DNA of 64,000 nucleotides from Alphaproteobacteria bacterium. Its GTDB lineage: Bacteria > Pseudomonadota > Alphaproteobacteria > Oceanibaculales > Oceanibaculaceae. Position 1 is the stretch's first letter. Every line of letters starts with the position of its first letter. Shown in pieces: positions 1-8,448 of the stretch. The position numbers and the translations under genes are program-made. Location of the stretch: the NCBI GenBank assembly GCA_018823745.1, contig JAHJHR010000017.1, positions 310,001 to 374,000 on the forward strand. Reading direction: 5' to 3'. Below the pieces are notes generated by a model. The model was not told the origin of the DNA. It was given only the letters and a program-made list of their open reading frames with translations, and did no database searches.

Positions 1-843
1 CATATCGACTTGGTTGTCGATCAGCTGCAATTGCCCCTGCAGCGGCGTGCCTTCCGTGGCGGCCGTACCCATCGCGACGGGAATACGCTCGATCTGCGGG
101 CGGCCATCCTCGACCGGCACAGCCTTCAGGGCGCGCGCAACGACATCTTCATTGACGTCGAAGCTGGCATAGATCGGGCTGACCGAGACCAGATTGGTGA
201 GGATTGGTGCGCCCGCCCCTGCGGCAACCAGATTGCCGATGGTGACCTCCAGTCGACCGACGCGCCCGGCAACCGGGGCACGGATTTCGGTATAGCCAAG
301 ATCGAGCTGCGCCGATTGCAGCGCAGCCTGCGCGGCCCGCAGATTGGCCAGTGCCTCGTTATAGGTGCTGACCCGCTGGTCGACGACGCTCTGGGAAATC
401 GTCCCGCGGTTGGCCTGCTGCAGCTGCTGGGCGCGGTCCTGTTCTTTCTTCGCCAGGCTCACCCGCGACTGGGCGGCCACCACTTCGGCCTGCAGCCGGT
501 TGACTGCTGCGGCATAGGGGGCCGGATCGATGGTGATCAGCCGGTCGCCCTTCTGGACCAGGGCACCTTCGCGGAAATGCACGGCATGCACCGCCCCGGT
601 GACGCGGGAGCGGATATCGACCCGCTCCACCGCTTCCAGCCGGCCGGAGAAATCATTCCACAGGCTGACAGTGCGCTGCTCGACAGTGGCGACAGAAACC
701 GGGACCGCCATCTCGGCCGGGGCCTGTGTCGGGGCTTCAGCCTGTGCCCTATGTCCTGTCTGTGTGACATAGACCCCCACAGCGCCAGCACTGGCAGCAA
801 GAAGGAAGCCTGCGCCTACAAGGCGCCGAAAAACCTTACTCAT
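1..843 (-). CDS. RND efflux periplasmic adaptor (membrane fusion protein), C-terminus cut by window edge
   Basis: Leftward gene running off the left edge; about 281 N-terminal residues are visible. It starts MSKVFRRLVGAGFLLAASAG, a signal-anchor or signal peptide, then a stretch typical of AcrA/MexA-type adaptors: a first lipoyl half (GALVQKGDRLITIDP), a helical hairpin (VSLAKKEQDRAQQLQ), a second lipoyl half (DLGYTEIRAPVAGRVGR) and the start of the beta barrel. Family members link an inner-membrane RND pump to an outer-membrane channel in multidrug efflux. The ATG at 843 has a GGAG ribosome site. The pump gene presumably lies beyond the left edge, and a TetR gene diverges from it, the usual arrangement for drug-efflux operons. 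Substrate cannot be predicted. Confidence 0.9.
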   Translation of the reverse strand, partial: MSKVFRRLVGAGFLLAASAGAVGVYVTQTGHRAQAEAPTQAPAEMAVPVSVATVEQRTVSLWNDFSGRLEAVERVDIRSRVTGAVHAVHFREGALVQKGDRLITIDPAPYAAAVNRLQAEVVAAQSRVSLAKKEQDRAQQLQQANRGTISQSVVDQRVSTYNEALANLRAAQAALQSAQLDLGYTEIRAPVAGRVGRLEVTIGNLVAAGAGAPILTNLVSVSPIYASFDVNEDVVARALKAVPVEDGRPQIERIPVAMGTAATEGTPLQGQLQLIDNQVDM

Positions 844-921
844 CCTGGACTCCTTGACCGGCAAGCGGTCGTGTTCGAGGCGATGCACGCGGTCAGGAGA
901 GCCGGACAATCCGCCTTTATG

Positions 922-937
922 TGTAGTGGATGCTACA
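922..937. promoter_or_regulatory. candidate TetR operator (TGTAG-N6-CTACA)
   Basis: A short inverted repeat, TGTAGTGGATGCTACA, lies in the gap between the divergent adaptor and TetR genes. Only five bases per arm match. Position and symmetry suit a TetR-type operator controlling both directions, but there is no independent support. Confidence 0.35.
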
Positions 938-1009
938 AATGTCACTCTGGACGGGCGGCGTCAAGCGGTTTATATAGTGGTTAGTAAAAAAATAAAAGGA
1001 GGAAGCTCC

Positions 1010-1612
1010 ATGGCCAAAGGCCGCCCCCGCGCCTTCGATATGGACGACGCCCTGGACAAGGCGCTCAAGCTATTCTGGACGAAAGGATACGAGGGCACCT
1101 CGCTCTCGGACCTCACCCAGGCAATGGGTATCAACCCGCCCAGCCTCTATGCCGCCTTCGGCAATAAGGAGGGGCTGTTCCGGCAGGCACTCGACCGCTA
1201 CATGGGCGAGATGGCTGGCGGTTGCAGCGCCCTGAACGCCCCGACCGCGCGCGGCGTGGCCGAGGCCCTGCTTTATGGCGTTGCCAATGTCGATCCCGAG
1301 ATGCCGCCCGGCTGCCTGCTGGTACAGGCCGCCCTGTCGTGCAGCGATTCGTCGGAAACCGTCCGCCAGGAGCTGATCGACCGCCGCCAGGGCGCGGAAG
1401 ACGCCCTTAGGGAGCGTTTCGAGCGCGCCCAGCGTGAAGGCGATCTGCCACCAACGGCCAGCCCGGTCCGGCTGGCGCGTTTCCTGACGGCCATCAGCCA
1501 GGGCATATCGGTTCATGCCGCCAGCGGTGTCGGCCGGCAAGAGCTGATGGAAATTGCCGACATGGCCCTGAAGGCCTGGCCAGCGATCCTGGACTCCAGC
1601 CCGACCAGCTGA
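1010..1612 (+). CDS. TetR/AcrR family transcriptional regulator
   Basis: 200 residues. The N-terminus (about 7-55) carries a TetR DNA-binding domain: ALDKALKLFWTKGYEGTSL, then SDLTQAMGINPPSLYAAFG, with the GxxxxSLYxxFGxK signature of the recognition helix. The remaining helical part would bind an inducer. The ATG at 1010 is chosen because a strong AAAGGAGG ribosome site lies 5-15 bases upstream; an earlier in-frame ATG at 854 would run through the promoter region and has no such site. It diverges from an RND adaptor gene and is therefore likely its repressor. Confidence 0.9.
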   Translation: MAKGRPRAFDMDDALDKALKLFWTKGYEGTSLSDLTQAMGINPPSLYAAFGNKEGLFRQALDRYMGEMAGGCSALNAPTARGVAEALLYGVANVDPEMPPGCLLVQAALSCSDSSETVRQELIDRRQGAEDALRERFERAQREGDLPPTASPVRLARFLTAISQGISVHAASGVGRQELMEIADMALKAWPAILDSSPTS

Positions 1613-1641
1613 CCGGGGCATAAATCCCGGCCAGCCCTGGC

Positions 1642-2277
1642 TCACAACGCCGGGCAATGCGCGCCATTCGCGGCCCAGGCCTGGATCAGCTGGGCGAAGC
1701 TTTCCTGCGTACCCGGTGCTGGCGCACGGCCCTTGCCTGGGTTCCAGGCCCAGCCGACCAGTGAATCCTCGGCCATGTGCTTGACCAGCGCCGCCATATC
1801 CTTGCCGCCATTGCGGGCCGGGTCCTTGATCTGCTGGCAGATCTGGCCCAGCGACTTGCCCTCCCAGGCCATTGAGGCCGGGGCGAGATGCCAGTGCGGA
1901 TCACCGGGCACACCGGCACCACTGCCGGGCAGATCGAAATTCGCCGCACCGTGGCAGGTGCTGCATTTCATGCCCGGCGCGCCATGCCCGTCAGCGCCGC
2001 GCACCACCAGTGGCTGATGCAGCTGCATCATATCGCCCTGGCGTGGACGGTCGCCGACCGGATGGCAGTTCACACAGCGCGGATGCTGCAGCACCTTGCC
2101 GGATTCCTCGAACAGCGCGACGGCGCGCTGACGCGGATCGGCAATGCCGGCGAAGGTCGAGACAGGCCGCAGCTCCGCATTCTGGGACGCTGCGGTCTGG
2201 GCCTTGCCGCTGAGCGCCATCCCGGTAACACCGGCGATGAGGGCGGCCCCGGCGGCCAGCAGAATCAGCCTCCGCAT
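1642..2277 (-). CDS. Dihaem c-type cytochrome, electron acceptor of the neighbouring Mo-hydroxylase
   Basis: 211 residues with a hydrophobic N-terminal signal (about 1-27) and two haem-binding motifs, CVNCH at about 68-72 and CSTCH at about 105-109, so it should be periplasmic or membrane-anchored. It is the third gene of a leftward set with a 2Fe-2S subunit and a molybdopterin subunit, and its ATG shares one base with the upstream stop (TGATG). In related isoquinoline/aldehyde oxidoreductase operons a c-type cytochrome takes electrons from the iron-sulfur subunit; that role is inferred from the neighbours. Haem number is read from sequence; redox partner is not. Confidence 0.8.
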   Translation of the reverse strand: MRRLILLAAGAALIAGVTGMALSGKAQTAASQNAELRPVSTFAGIADPRQRAVALFEESGKVLQHPRCVNCHPVGDRPRQGDMMQLHQPLVVRGADGHGAPGMKCSTCHGAANFDLPGSGAGVPGDPHWHLAPASMAWEGKSLGQICQQIKDPARNGGKDMAALVKHMAEDSLVGWAWNPGKGRAPAPGTQESFAQLIQAWAANGAHCPAL

Positions 2278-4433
2278 CAGACCATCCCCCGCACCATCGG
2301 CAGCCGACTCGGCCGGCCCATGCCCAGCTTCGCCATGGCATTCGCCACCGCCGGACCAACCGGCGGCACACCAGGTTCGCCGACGCCCGTGGGCGGTTCA
2401 GCCGAGGCCACGATTACCACCTCGATCTCCGGCATTTCATGGATACGCAGCGAGCGGTAGCTGTCGAAATTGGTCTGCACCGGCACACCGGCATCCAGAT
2501 CCAGCTCGGCATAGAGCACATGGCCAAGGCCATAGCCGATGCCACCCTCGATCTGCGCGCGGATGACATCCGGGTTGACCGCGACACCGCAATCGATGGC
2601 GCACCAGACCTTGTGCACGATCGGCCCTTCCGGACCGGCCGAGACCTCGGCGATCTGGGCGACGAAACTGCCGAAGCTCTCCACCGCCGCAACGCCGCGT
2701 GCCCGTCCGTTCACAGGCGCCCCGCCAGACCAGTTGGCCGCCCGGGCGACCGCCCGCAGCACGCCGGCCAGGCGCGGCTCCTTGCCCATCAGGGCCAGAC
2801 GACCATCAACCGGGTCCTGCCCCGTCGCCTCCAGCAGCTCGTCGATGAAGCATTCCACCGCATAGCCGGTATGGGTATGCCCGACCGAGCGCCACCACAA
2901 CACCGGCACCGGCGATGTCACCGTGTGCAGGTCACAGCGGAAATTGGCGATCGCATAGGGAATTTCCTTCGACCCCTCGACCGAGGTGGCATCCACGCCA
3001 TCCTTCACCATGAAGGCCTCGAACGGCGTGCCAGTGGCCAGTGACTGGCCGACGATGGTGTTGCTCCAGCCGGTGATCTTGCCGTCCTGTACGGACCCTT
3101 TCAGGCGATGCACGAAGATCGAGCGGTAATAGCCGCCGGCCAGATCATCCTCGCGGGTCCAGACCAGCTTCACCGGCCGGTTCGGGCCGATGGCCCTGGC
3201 GGCATGCGCCAGCTCAGCCGCCAGCTGGGCGTCGCCCTGGGCGCGCCGGCCGAAGCTGCCGCCGCCCAGCATGGTCTCCACCGTCACCTTGTCCGGCGTC
3301 AGGTCGAGCACCTTGGCGATGATGGCGTGGTCGAGCGTCTGGAGCTGGCTGCCGAAGCGGGCGCGGGCCGATTGTCCGTCCCACTCCAGATAGCCATCCA
3401 CCGGCTCCATCGGGGCATGTGCCAGATAGGGGAAGACATATTCCGCCTCGATCACCTGCCCACCGCCGGCGAAGGCCGCTGCGGCGTCGCCATGCGTCCC
3501 GGCAACGATGCCGGGTGTCTTGGCCAGCGCGCGATATTCCTCGATCATTGCCGCAGTGCTTCGCATCTCGGCCTTGGCCTCGTCCCACACTGCCGTCAGC
3601 GCCTCGCGGGCCTTCAGAGCCGGCCAGGTGCCATTGGCATAGATCGCGATGCCGGAAGGAATGCGCTTCACATCCACCACGCCCTTCACCGCCCGGGCCG
3701 CAGTATCGTCGAAGCTGACAAGCGTCGCGCCGAAGCGCGGCGGCCGGGCGACAACGACCGTCAGCATGCCCGGCGTCATGATGTCGATGGTGAATTGCGC
3801 CGTACCGTCGGTCTTGCCCGGCGTGTCCAGCTTGCGGATCGAGCCATTATCCAGCCCGATCAGCCTGAAGGCGGACGGGTCTTTCAGCGTCACGCTCTGC
3901 GGCACCGGCAGCTTCGCCGCCGCCTCCGCGAACTCGCCGAACTGCCCCTGCCGGCCCGAAGAATGGCGCAGCACGCCACGCTCGACGGTGATTTCGCCGG
4001 CTGGGACCTTCCAGCTGTCGGCAGCGGCCTGAACCAGCATCGCCCGCGCGGCAGCGCCGGCCTGGCGCAGCTGCTGGTAGGAATTGGCGATGGCGGTGGA
4101 GCCGCCCGTGCCCTGCACGCCGAATGCCAGATTCTTGTAGAGGTCGGCATTGGCGGGGGCGTGTTCGGCGCGCATCTGCGACCAGTCGGCGTCCAGCTCC
4201 TCGGCGACCAGAGTGCTGAGGCCGGTGAACGGACCCTGACCGAATTCGATATGCTTCACCAGCACGGTGACGGTGTTGTCGGTGCCGACGCGCACAAAGG
4301 CGTTTGGTGCGATGGGCGTGGCAGCCGCCCCGCTGGCGGCTTTCGCCCGGCCCGGCAGCGGCAGTTGCAGGGCGATCACCAGGCCGGCACTGGCTTTCAG
4401 CATGGTGCGGCGGGAAAGGCGCATTGCGGTCAT
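2277..4433 (-). CDS. Molybdopterin-binding large subunit, isoquinoline 1-oxidoreductase/aldehyde oxidase type
   Basis: 718 residues, the usual length for the fused IorB-type subunit. A twin-arginine signal (RLSRRTMLKASAG) at the N-terminus implies export of the folded, cofactor-loaded enzyme. The conserved molybdenum-site features of the xanthine oxidase family are visible: GGGSFGRR in the middle, and GVGEPGVPP near the C-terminus, whose Glu is the catalytic base in the family. It would hydroxylate an N-heterocycle or oxidise an aldehyde using water as oxygen source. It lies downstream of the 2Fe-2S gene (3-base gap) and overlaps the cytochrome gene by one base. The real substrate is unknown; IorB-type and aldehyde-dehydrogenase-type enzymes cannot be told apart here. 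Confidence 0.88.
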   Translation of the reverse strand: MTAMRLSRRTMLKASAGLVIALQLPLPGRAKAASGAAATPIAPNAFVRVGTDNTVTVLVKHIEFGQGPFTGLSTLVAEELDADWSQMRAEHAPANADLYKNLAFGVQGTGGSTAIANSYQQLRQAGAAARAMLVQAAADSWKVPAGEITVERGVLRHSSGRQGQFGEFAEAAAKLPVPQSVTLKDPSAFRLIGLDNGSIRKLDTPGKTDGTAQFTIDIMTPGMLTVVVARPPRFGATLVSFDDTAARAVKGVVDVKRIPSGIAIYANGTWPALKAREALTAVWDEAKAEMRSTAAMIEEYRALAKTPGIVAGTHGDAAAAFAGGGQVIEAEYVFPYLAHAPMEPVDGYLEWDGQSARARFGSQLQTLDHAIIAKVLDLTPDKVTVETMLGGGSFGRRAQGDAQLAAELAHAARAIGPNRPVKLVWTREDDLAGGYYRSIFVHRLKGSVQDGKITGWSNTIVGQSLATGTPFEAFMVKDGVDATSVEGSKEIPYAIANFRCDLHTVTSPVPVLWWRSVGHTHTGYAVECFIDELLEATGQDPVDGRLALMGKEPRLAGVLRAVARAANWSGGAPVNGRARGVAAVESFGSFVAQIAEVSAGPEGPIVHKVWCAIDCGVAVNPDVIRAQIEGGIGYGLGHVLYAELDLDAGVPVQTNFDSYRSLRIHEMPEIEVVIVASAEPPTGVGEPGVPPVGPAVANAMAKLGMGRPSRLPMVRGMV

Positions 4434-4436
4434 GGC

Positions 4437-4895
4437 TCAGCCCTCCAGCGTGCGGGCAGCGTCGTGGATCGCGGCCCGGATACGAACATAGGTGGCGCAG
4501 CGGCAGATATTGCCGTTCATCGCCTGGTCGATGTCCTTGTCGGTCGGGTTCTTGATTTCCTTCAGCAGGGCGATGGCGCTCATCACCTGGCCGGACTGGC
4601 AATAGCCGCATTGCGGCACGTCGCGCGCCGTCCAGGCGGCCTGCACGGCCTGCGCCTCGCGGCCCTGGATCGCCTCGATGGTGGTCACCTCGCCCTCGAC
4701 GGCGGAGACCGGGAGCACGCAGGAACGCTGCGCCTCGCCATTCACGAAGACAGTGCAGGCGCCACACTGGGCCACGCCGCAGCCGAATTTGGTACCGGTC
4801 AGGCCGAGCGTATCGCGCAAGACCCAGAGCAAGGGGGTATCGTCGTCAACATCGACGCTATGCGTCGCGCCGTTGACCGTGAGGGTAATAGCCAT
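4437..4895 (-). CDS. 2Fe-2S subunit of xanthine-oxidase-family enzyme (IorA/CoxS type)
   Basis: 152 residues. Cysteines of a plant-type ferredoxin cluster ([13 protein letters not shown], with an upstream GTKFGCG context) are followed by the helical second cluster, [12 protein letters not shown] and [14 protein letters not shown]. It passes electrons from the molybdenum centre of the adjacent large subunit. The start at 4895 (MAITLTVNG) matches the family N-terminus and has a GAGG ribosome site; a longer reading frame back to 4982 adds 29 residues unlike the family. First gene of the three-gene set, diverging from a TetR gene. Confidence 0.92.
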   Translation of the reverse strand: MAITLTVNGATHSVDVDDDTPLLWVLRDTLGLTGTKFGCGVAQCGACTVFVNGEAQRSCVLPVSAVEGEVTTIEAIQGREAQAVQAAWTARDVPQCGYCQSGQVMSAIALLKEIKNPTDKDIDQAMNGNICRCATYVRIRAAIHDAARTLEG

Positions 4896-5049
4896 GGCTA
4901 CCTCGTCGGTGGCTGGGGTGTATGAGCTGTCGTCTGTACGCCACGCGGGATTGACATGTCGGCTGCGCGTCCGGTTCCCCATAAGCCGGTTTCCGCGCTG
5001 CCTGCACTCCTGTATGAGTTCTTGTCCGTCAATCGAACTGGACGTATAA

Positions 5050-5085
5050 AATTGTACCGAGTAGACTGAATTGACCTAATGAGTA
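5050..5085. promoter_or_regulatory. imperfect direct repeat in the divergent Mo-hydroxylase/TetR promoter region
   Basis: The 0.2-kb gap between the 2Fe-2S gene and the TetR gene is AT-richer than its surroundings. It holds AATTGTACCGAGTA (5050-5063) and a related AATTGACC...GAGTA (5069-5085), 19 bases apart. Overlapping TACAAT on the minus strand could be a -10 element for the enzyme operon. This is a plausible TetR target, but the repeat is imperfect. Confidence 0.3.
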
Positions 5086-5118
5086 TATTTATCCCAATTG
5101 GCGCGGCTGTCAATCCTC

Positions 5119-5730
5119 ATGATGCGCCCTCACAACGATAACGCTGACCACACTGCCCAGACCAAGCTGGAGCAGGTTGCCGATGCCGCGCGCCGATTAT
5201 TCGCCCGCTACGGCTATAAGCGTACCTCTATGGATGATATTGCGCGGGAGGCCGGCGTTGCCAAGGCCACGCTGTATCTTCATTTCAAGGGCAAGGAGGA
5301 TGTGTTCCGCACCGTCCTGCTGCGCACGCGCGATCTGATGCTGCAGCGCTGCGATGCGGCGCAGGATGGCGACACGTCCTTTCGGGCCCGTCTGGAGGCG
5401 ATGCTGAACGCCTATTACGGCACCTGGCTGGAATTGTTCGGCGATGCCGAGCATTGGGGCGAGTTGTATCTCGTGAAGACGCAGATCGCCCTGGAGGATG
5501 CGAACGAGACGGAAGCGATGTATGTCGAGCGCTTCTGCGGCTTCCTCGAAGCCGCCGACGCATCAGGCGAGATTTCACTGGCCCGTGTCGAGGCAACGCC
5601 CGACCGGCTGTGCCAGACGCTGCGTCAGGCCGCTATCGGGGCGAAGAGCGGCACGCCGCCGACGCTGGAGGAATACCGGCAGCGGCTGGCAGCCATTGCC
5701 GCCCTTGCCGCCGCCGCGCTGAAAGCCTGA
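5119..5730 (+). CDS. TetR/AcrR family regulator, divergent from the Mo-hydroxylase operon
   Basis: About 203 residues. The DNA-binding domain spans roughly 15-65: VADAARRLFARYGYKRTSM, DDIAREAGVAKATLYLHF, with the KATLYxHFxxKEDVF recognition helix. The C-terminal part resembles ligand domains that end with an alanine-rich helix. Start choice is uncertain: ATG codons at 5119 and 5122 and an in-frame TTG at 5098 are possible, and none has a convincing ribosome site. It is transcribed away from the isoquinoline/aldehyde oxidoreductase genes and probably regulates them. Confidence 0.85.
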   Translation: MMRPHNDNADHTAQTKLEQVADAARRLFARYGYKRTSMDDIAREAGVAKATLYLHFKGKEDVFRTVLLRTRDLMLQRCDAAQDGDTSFRARLEAMLNAYYGTWLELFGDAEHWGELYLVKTQIALEDANETEAMYVERFCGFLEAADASGEISLARVEATPDRLCQTLRQAAIGAKSGTPPTLEEYRQRLAAIAALAAAALKA

Positions 5731-5734
5731 CCTC

Positions 5735-6808
5735 TCAGATATTCGAGCTGTGGATCGCGTCGATGACGGCGTCGGTTACCTGCTGTGTGTTCGCCGTGCC
5801 ACCGATATCGGGCGTCATGATGCCCGCTGCGCAGACCTTGTCCACCGCCCGCATTAGCCGCGCCGCGGCCTCCGCCTCGCCCAGATGATCGAGCATCTGG
5901 GCTGCTGTCCAGAAGCTGGCGACCGGATTGGCGATGCCCTTGCCGGTGATGTCGAAGGCAGAACCGTGGATCGGCTCGAACATCGACGGGAAGCGGCGTT
6001 CCGGGTCGATATTGCCGGTCGGCGCCACGCCCAGGCTGCCGGCCAGGGCACCGGCCAGATCGGACAGGATATCGGCGTGCAGATTGGTGGCGACGATGGT
6101 GTCCAGGGTTTCCGGCTTCAGCGTCATGCGCACGGTCATGGCATCGACCAGCATCTTATCCCAGGTCACATCCGGGAATTCCAACGCCACCTCAGCGGCG
6201 ATTTCGTCCCACATCACCATGCCATGGCGCTGCGCATTCGACTTGGTGACGACGGTCAGGAATTTGCGCGGCCGGGCCTGCGCCAGCTTGAAGGCATAGC
6301 GCATGATGCGGGTCACGCCGACGCGGGTGAAGATGGCGACTTCGGTGCCGACTTCTTCCGGCAGGCCCTTATGGGCGCGCCCGCCATGGCCGGAATATTC
6401 ACCCTCGGAATTCTCGCGCACGATCACCCAGTCCAGATCGCCGGGCTTGCAGTTGCGCAACGGCGGGATGATGCCGGGCAGGATTTTGGTCGGGCGAACA
6501 TTGGCATACTGGTCGAAGCCCTGGCAGATCGGCAGGCGCAGGCCCCACAGGGTGATGTGATCCGGCACGTCAGGCGCACCGACTGCACCGAAATAGATGG
6601 CGTCGAATGGCTTCAGCTGGGCGAGGCCGTCTTCCGGCATCATCACGCCATGCTTCTTGTAGTAATCCGATCCCCAGTCAAAATTGCGGATTGTGAATTT
6701 CACATCGCCGGCCCGCTGCTCCAGCGCCTGCAGGACACGCAGGCCGGCCGAGATGACCTCGGGGCCAATGCCGTCAGCCGGGATGGCCGCGATCGAATAT
6801 TCACGCAT
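5735..6808 (-). CDS. Tartrate/D-malate dehydrogenase (isopropylmalate dehydrogenase family)
   Basis: 357 residues, full length for the beta-decarboxylating dehydrogenase family. Visible motifs: IPADGIGPEV near the N-terminus, VRENSEGEYSG, NLHADILSDLAGALAG, and EPIHGSAFDITGKGIANP near the C-terminus. The segment ITLWGLRLPICQGFDQYANVRP and FDWGSDYYKKHG are typical of TtuC/DmlA tartrate and D-malate dehydrogenases rather than LeuB. Expected reaction: NAD-dependent oxidation with or without decarboxylation of tartrate or D-malate. It stands alone, ending 4 bases from the convergent TetR gene. Exact substrate cannot be fixed from sequence. Confidence 0.87.
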   Translation of the reverse strand: MREYSIAAIPADGIGPEVISAGLRVLQALEQRAGDVKFTIRNFDWGSDYYKKHGVMMPEDGLAQLKPFDAIYFGAVGAPDVPDHITLWGLRLPICQGFDQYANVRPTKILPGIIPPLRNCKPGDLDWVIVRENSEGEYSGHGGRAHKGLPEEVGTEVAIFTRVGVTRIMRYAFKLAQARPRKFLTVVTKSNAQRHGMVMWDEIAAEVALEFPDVTWDKMLVDAMTVRMTLKPETLDTIVATNLHADILSDLAGALAGSLGVAPTGNIDPERRFPSMFEPIHGSAFDITGKGIANPVASFWTAAQMLDHLGEAEAAARLMRAVDKVCAAGIMTPDIGGTANTQQVTDAVIDAIHSSNI

Positions 6809-6999
6809 GGGGATGCTCCGCTTGTCGGGAATTCAGGAGGAAAGAGTTTTAGGCCAGGACAGCCCGGCTTGGCTACCCTCTCGCAACCAGCCTGCCGTCA
6901 ATCTCCGCCTTTCGCCGCCGGCCCTGGCGTAGGATGATTGCCTCGCCGGGGCAGGCATGATTGTTTGCGCTGCTGGCGTGTCTAGTCGAAGGAAGAATC

Positions 7000-8433
7000 A
7001 TGAGCGAAGCCGAGACCGATTTTGCCGATATCATTCCGGTCATCCTGTCCGGCGGCAGCGGTTCGCGCCTGTGGCCGGTTTCCCGGCTGAGCTATCCCAA
7101 GCAGTTCCTGCCGCTGCTGTCGGAACGCAGCCTGATCCAGGAAACCGCGCTGCGCATCGCCCCTGCCTTCGGCTTTGCCCCGCCGATCATCGTGTGCAGC
7201 GAGGAGCACCGCTTCATCGTCGCCGAGCAGATGCGCCAGATCGAGATCGATCCGACCGCGATCCTGCTGGAACCGGTCGGCCGCAACACGGCGCCGGCCC
7301 TGACCGTTGCCGCGCTGGTGGCGCAGCAGGCGAAGCCCGACGCCATCCTGCTGGTGCTGCCGGCCGATCACTATATCGGCGACCCGCAGGGGTTGCGCGA
7401 TGCCGTGAAGGCGGCACTGGTGTCGGTGAAGCAGGGCTATCTCGGCACTTTCGGCATGCGCCCGACCGAGCCATCCACCGGCTATGGCTATGTGAAGCCG
7501 GGTGCCGCCCTGCCGGGCAGTGCGGCACACATCGTTGACAGCTTCGTCGAAAAGCCGGACCGGGAGACGGCGGAGGGCTTTGTCGAGCAAGGCTATCTGT
7601 GGAATTCCGGCATGTTCCTGATGCCGGTCGGGCTATATCTGGAAGAAGTCGAGCGCTATGTCCCCGATGTCGGACGCGTGGCGCGGTCCAGCGTTGCGGA
7701 AGCGGTCCATGACCTGACCTTTCTGCGCCTCGGCGCCAGCTTCAGCGAGGCGCCGTCAATCTCGGTCGATTATGCCGTGATGGAACGCAGCGAAAAAGTT
7801 GCGGTCATGCCGGCCGATGTCGGCTGGGCCGATCTCGGCTCTTGGTCGTCGCTCTGGGAAGTCGGAGACAAGGACAAGGACGGCAATGTCGTGCAGGGCG
7901 ACGGCTTCGTGATCGATGCCAAAAACTGCTTCGTGCGCGGCAGCGGCCTGCCGACTGTGGTGATCGGCGTCGAGGATATCGTCGTCGTCGCCATGGAGGA
8001 TGCCGTACTGGTCGCCGCCAAGGATGCCGGGCAGCAGGTGAAGGACGCCGTCGCCCTGCTGAAGAAGGATGGCCGGCGCGAGGCCGACACGCATCGCCGC
8101 ATCTACCGTCCCTGGGGCTATTACCAGACGCTGCACATGGGCGACCGCTTCCAGGTGAAGCGTCTGACCGTGAATCCCGGCGGCAAACTGTCGCTGCAGA
8201 AGCATTTCCACCGCGCCGAGCATTGGGTCGTGGTGAATGGCACGGCGCTGGTTACCCGCGACGACGAGCAGAAGCTGTTGCAGGAAAACGAGTCGATCTA
8301 CCTGCCGCTCGGCTCCGTCCACCGGTTGGAAAACCCCGGCCGGGTGGAGCTGAACCTGATCGAGGTCCAGTCCGGTTCCTATCTCGGCGAAGACGACATC
8401 GTGCGCATCGAGGACGTCTTCGGCCGGACATAG
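7000..8433 (+). CDS. manC: Mannose-1-phosphate guanylyltransferase / mannose-6-phosphate isomerase (bifunctional)
   Basis: 477 residues. The N-terminal nucleotidyltransferase domain (1-350) has the sugar-nucleotide signature LSGGSGSRLWPVSRLSYPKQ and FVEKPD. The C-terminal cupin (370-475) has the isomerase motifs RPWGYYQTLHMGDRFQVKR and QKHFHRAEHW. It makes GDP-mannose for exopolysaccharide or LPS. The ATG at 7000 has a GAAGGAAGA ribosome site; an ATG 39 bases upstream gives a non-family leader. No other polysaccharide gene lies nearby. It converges on the acyl-CoA operon. Confidence 0.93.
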   Translation: MSEAETDFADIIPVILSGGSGSRLWPVSRLSYPKQFLPLLSERSLIQETALRIAPAFGFAPPIIVCSEEHRFIVAEQMRQIEIDPTAILLEPVGRNTAPALTVAALVAQQAKPDAILLVLPADHYIGDPQGLRDAVKAALVSVKQGYLGTFGMRPTEPSTGYGYVKPGAALPGSAAHIVDSFVEKPDRETAEGFVEQGYLWNSGMFLMPVGLYLEEVERYVPDVGRVARSSVAEAVHDLTFLRLGASFSEAPSISVDYAVMERSEKVAVMPADVGWADLGSWSSLWEVGDKDKDGNVVQGDGFVIDAKNCFVRGSGLPTVVIGVEDIVVVAMEDAVLVAAKDAGQQVKDAVALLKKDGRREADTHRRIYRPWGYYQTLHMGDRFQVKRLTVNPGGKLSLQKHFHRAEHWVVVNGTALVTRDDEQKLLQENESIYLPLGSVHRLENPGRVELNLIEVQSGSYLGEDDIVRIEDVFGRT

Positions 8434-8448
8434 GGCCGCCGCAGAGGC

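Noticed and set aside
10..984. 324-residue rightward open frame at the left edge
   Set aside because: It is the antisense shadow of the RND adaptor gene, whose minus-strand frame has clear lipoyl motifs and a ribosome site.
3108..4925. 605-residue rightward open frame
   Set aside because: Antisense to the Mo-hydroxylase subunit genes; His/Arg/Gly-rich composition is typical of GC-rich shadow frames and there is no family motif.
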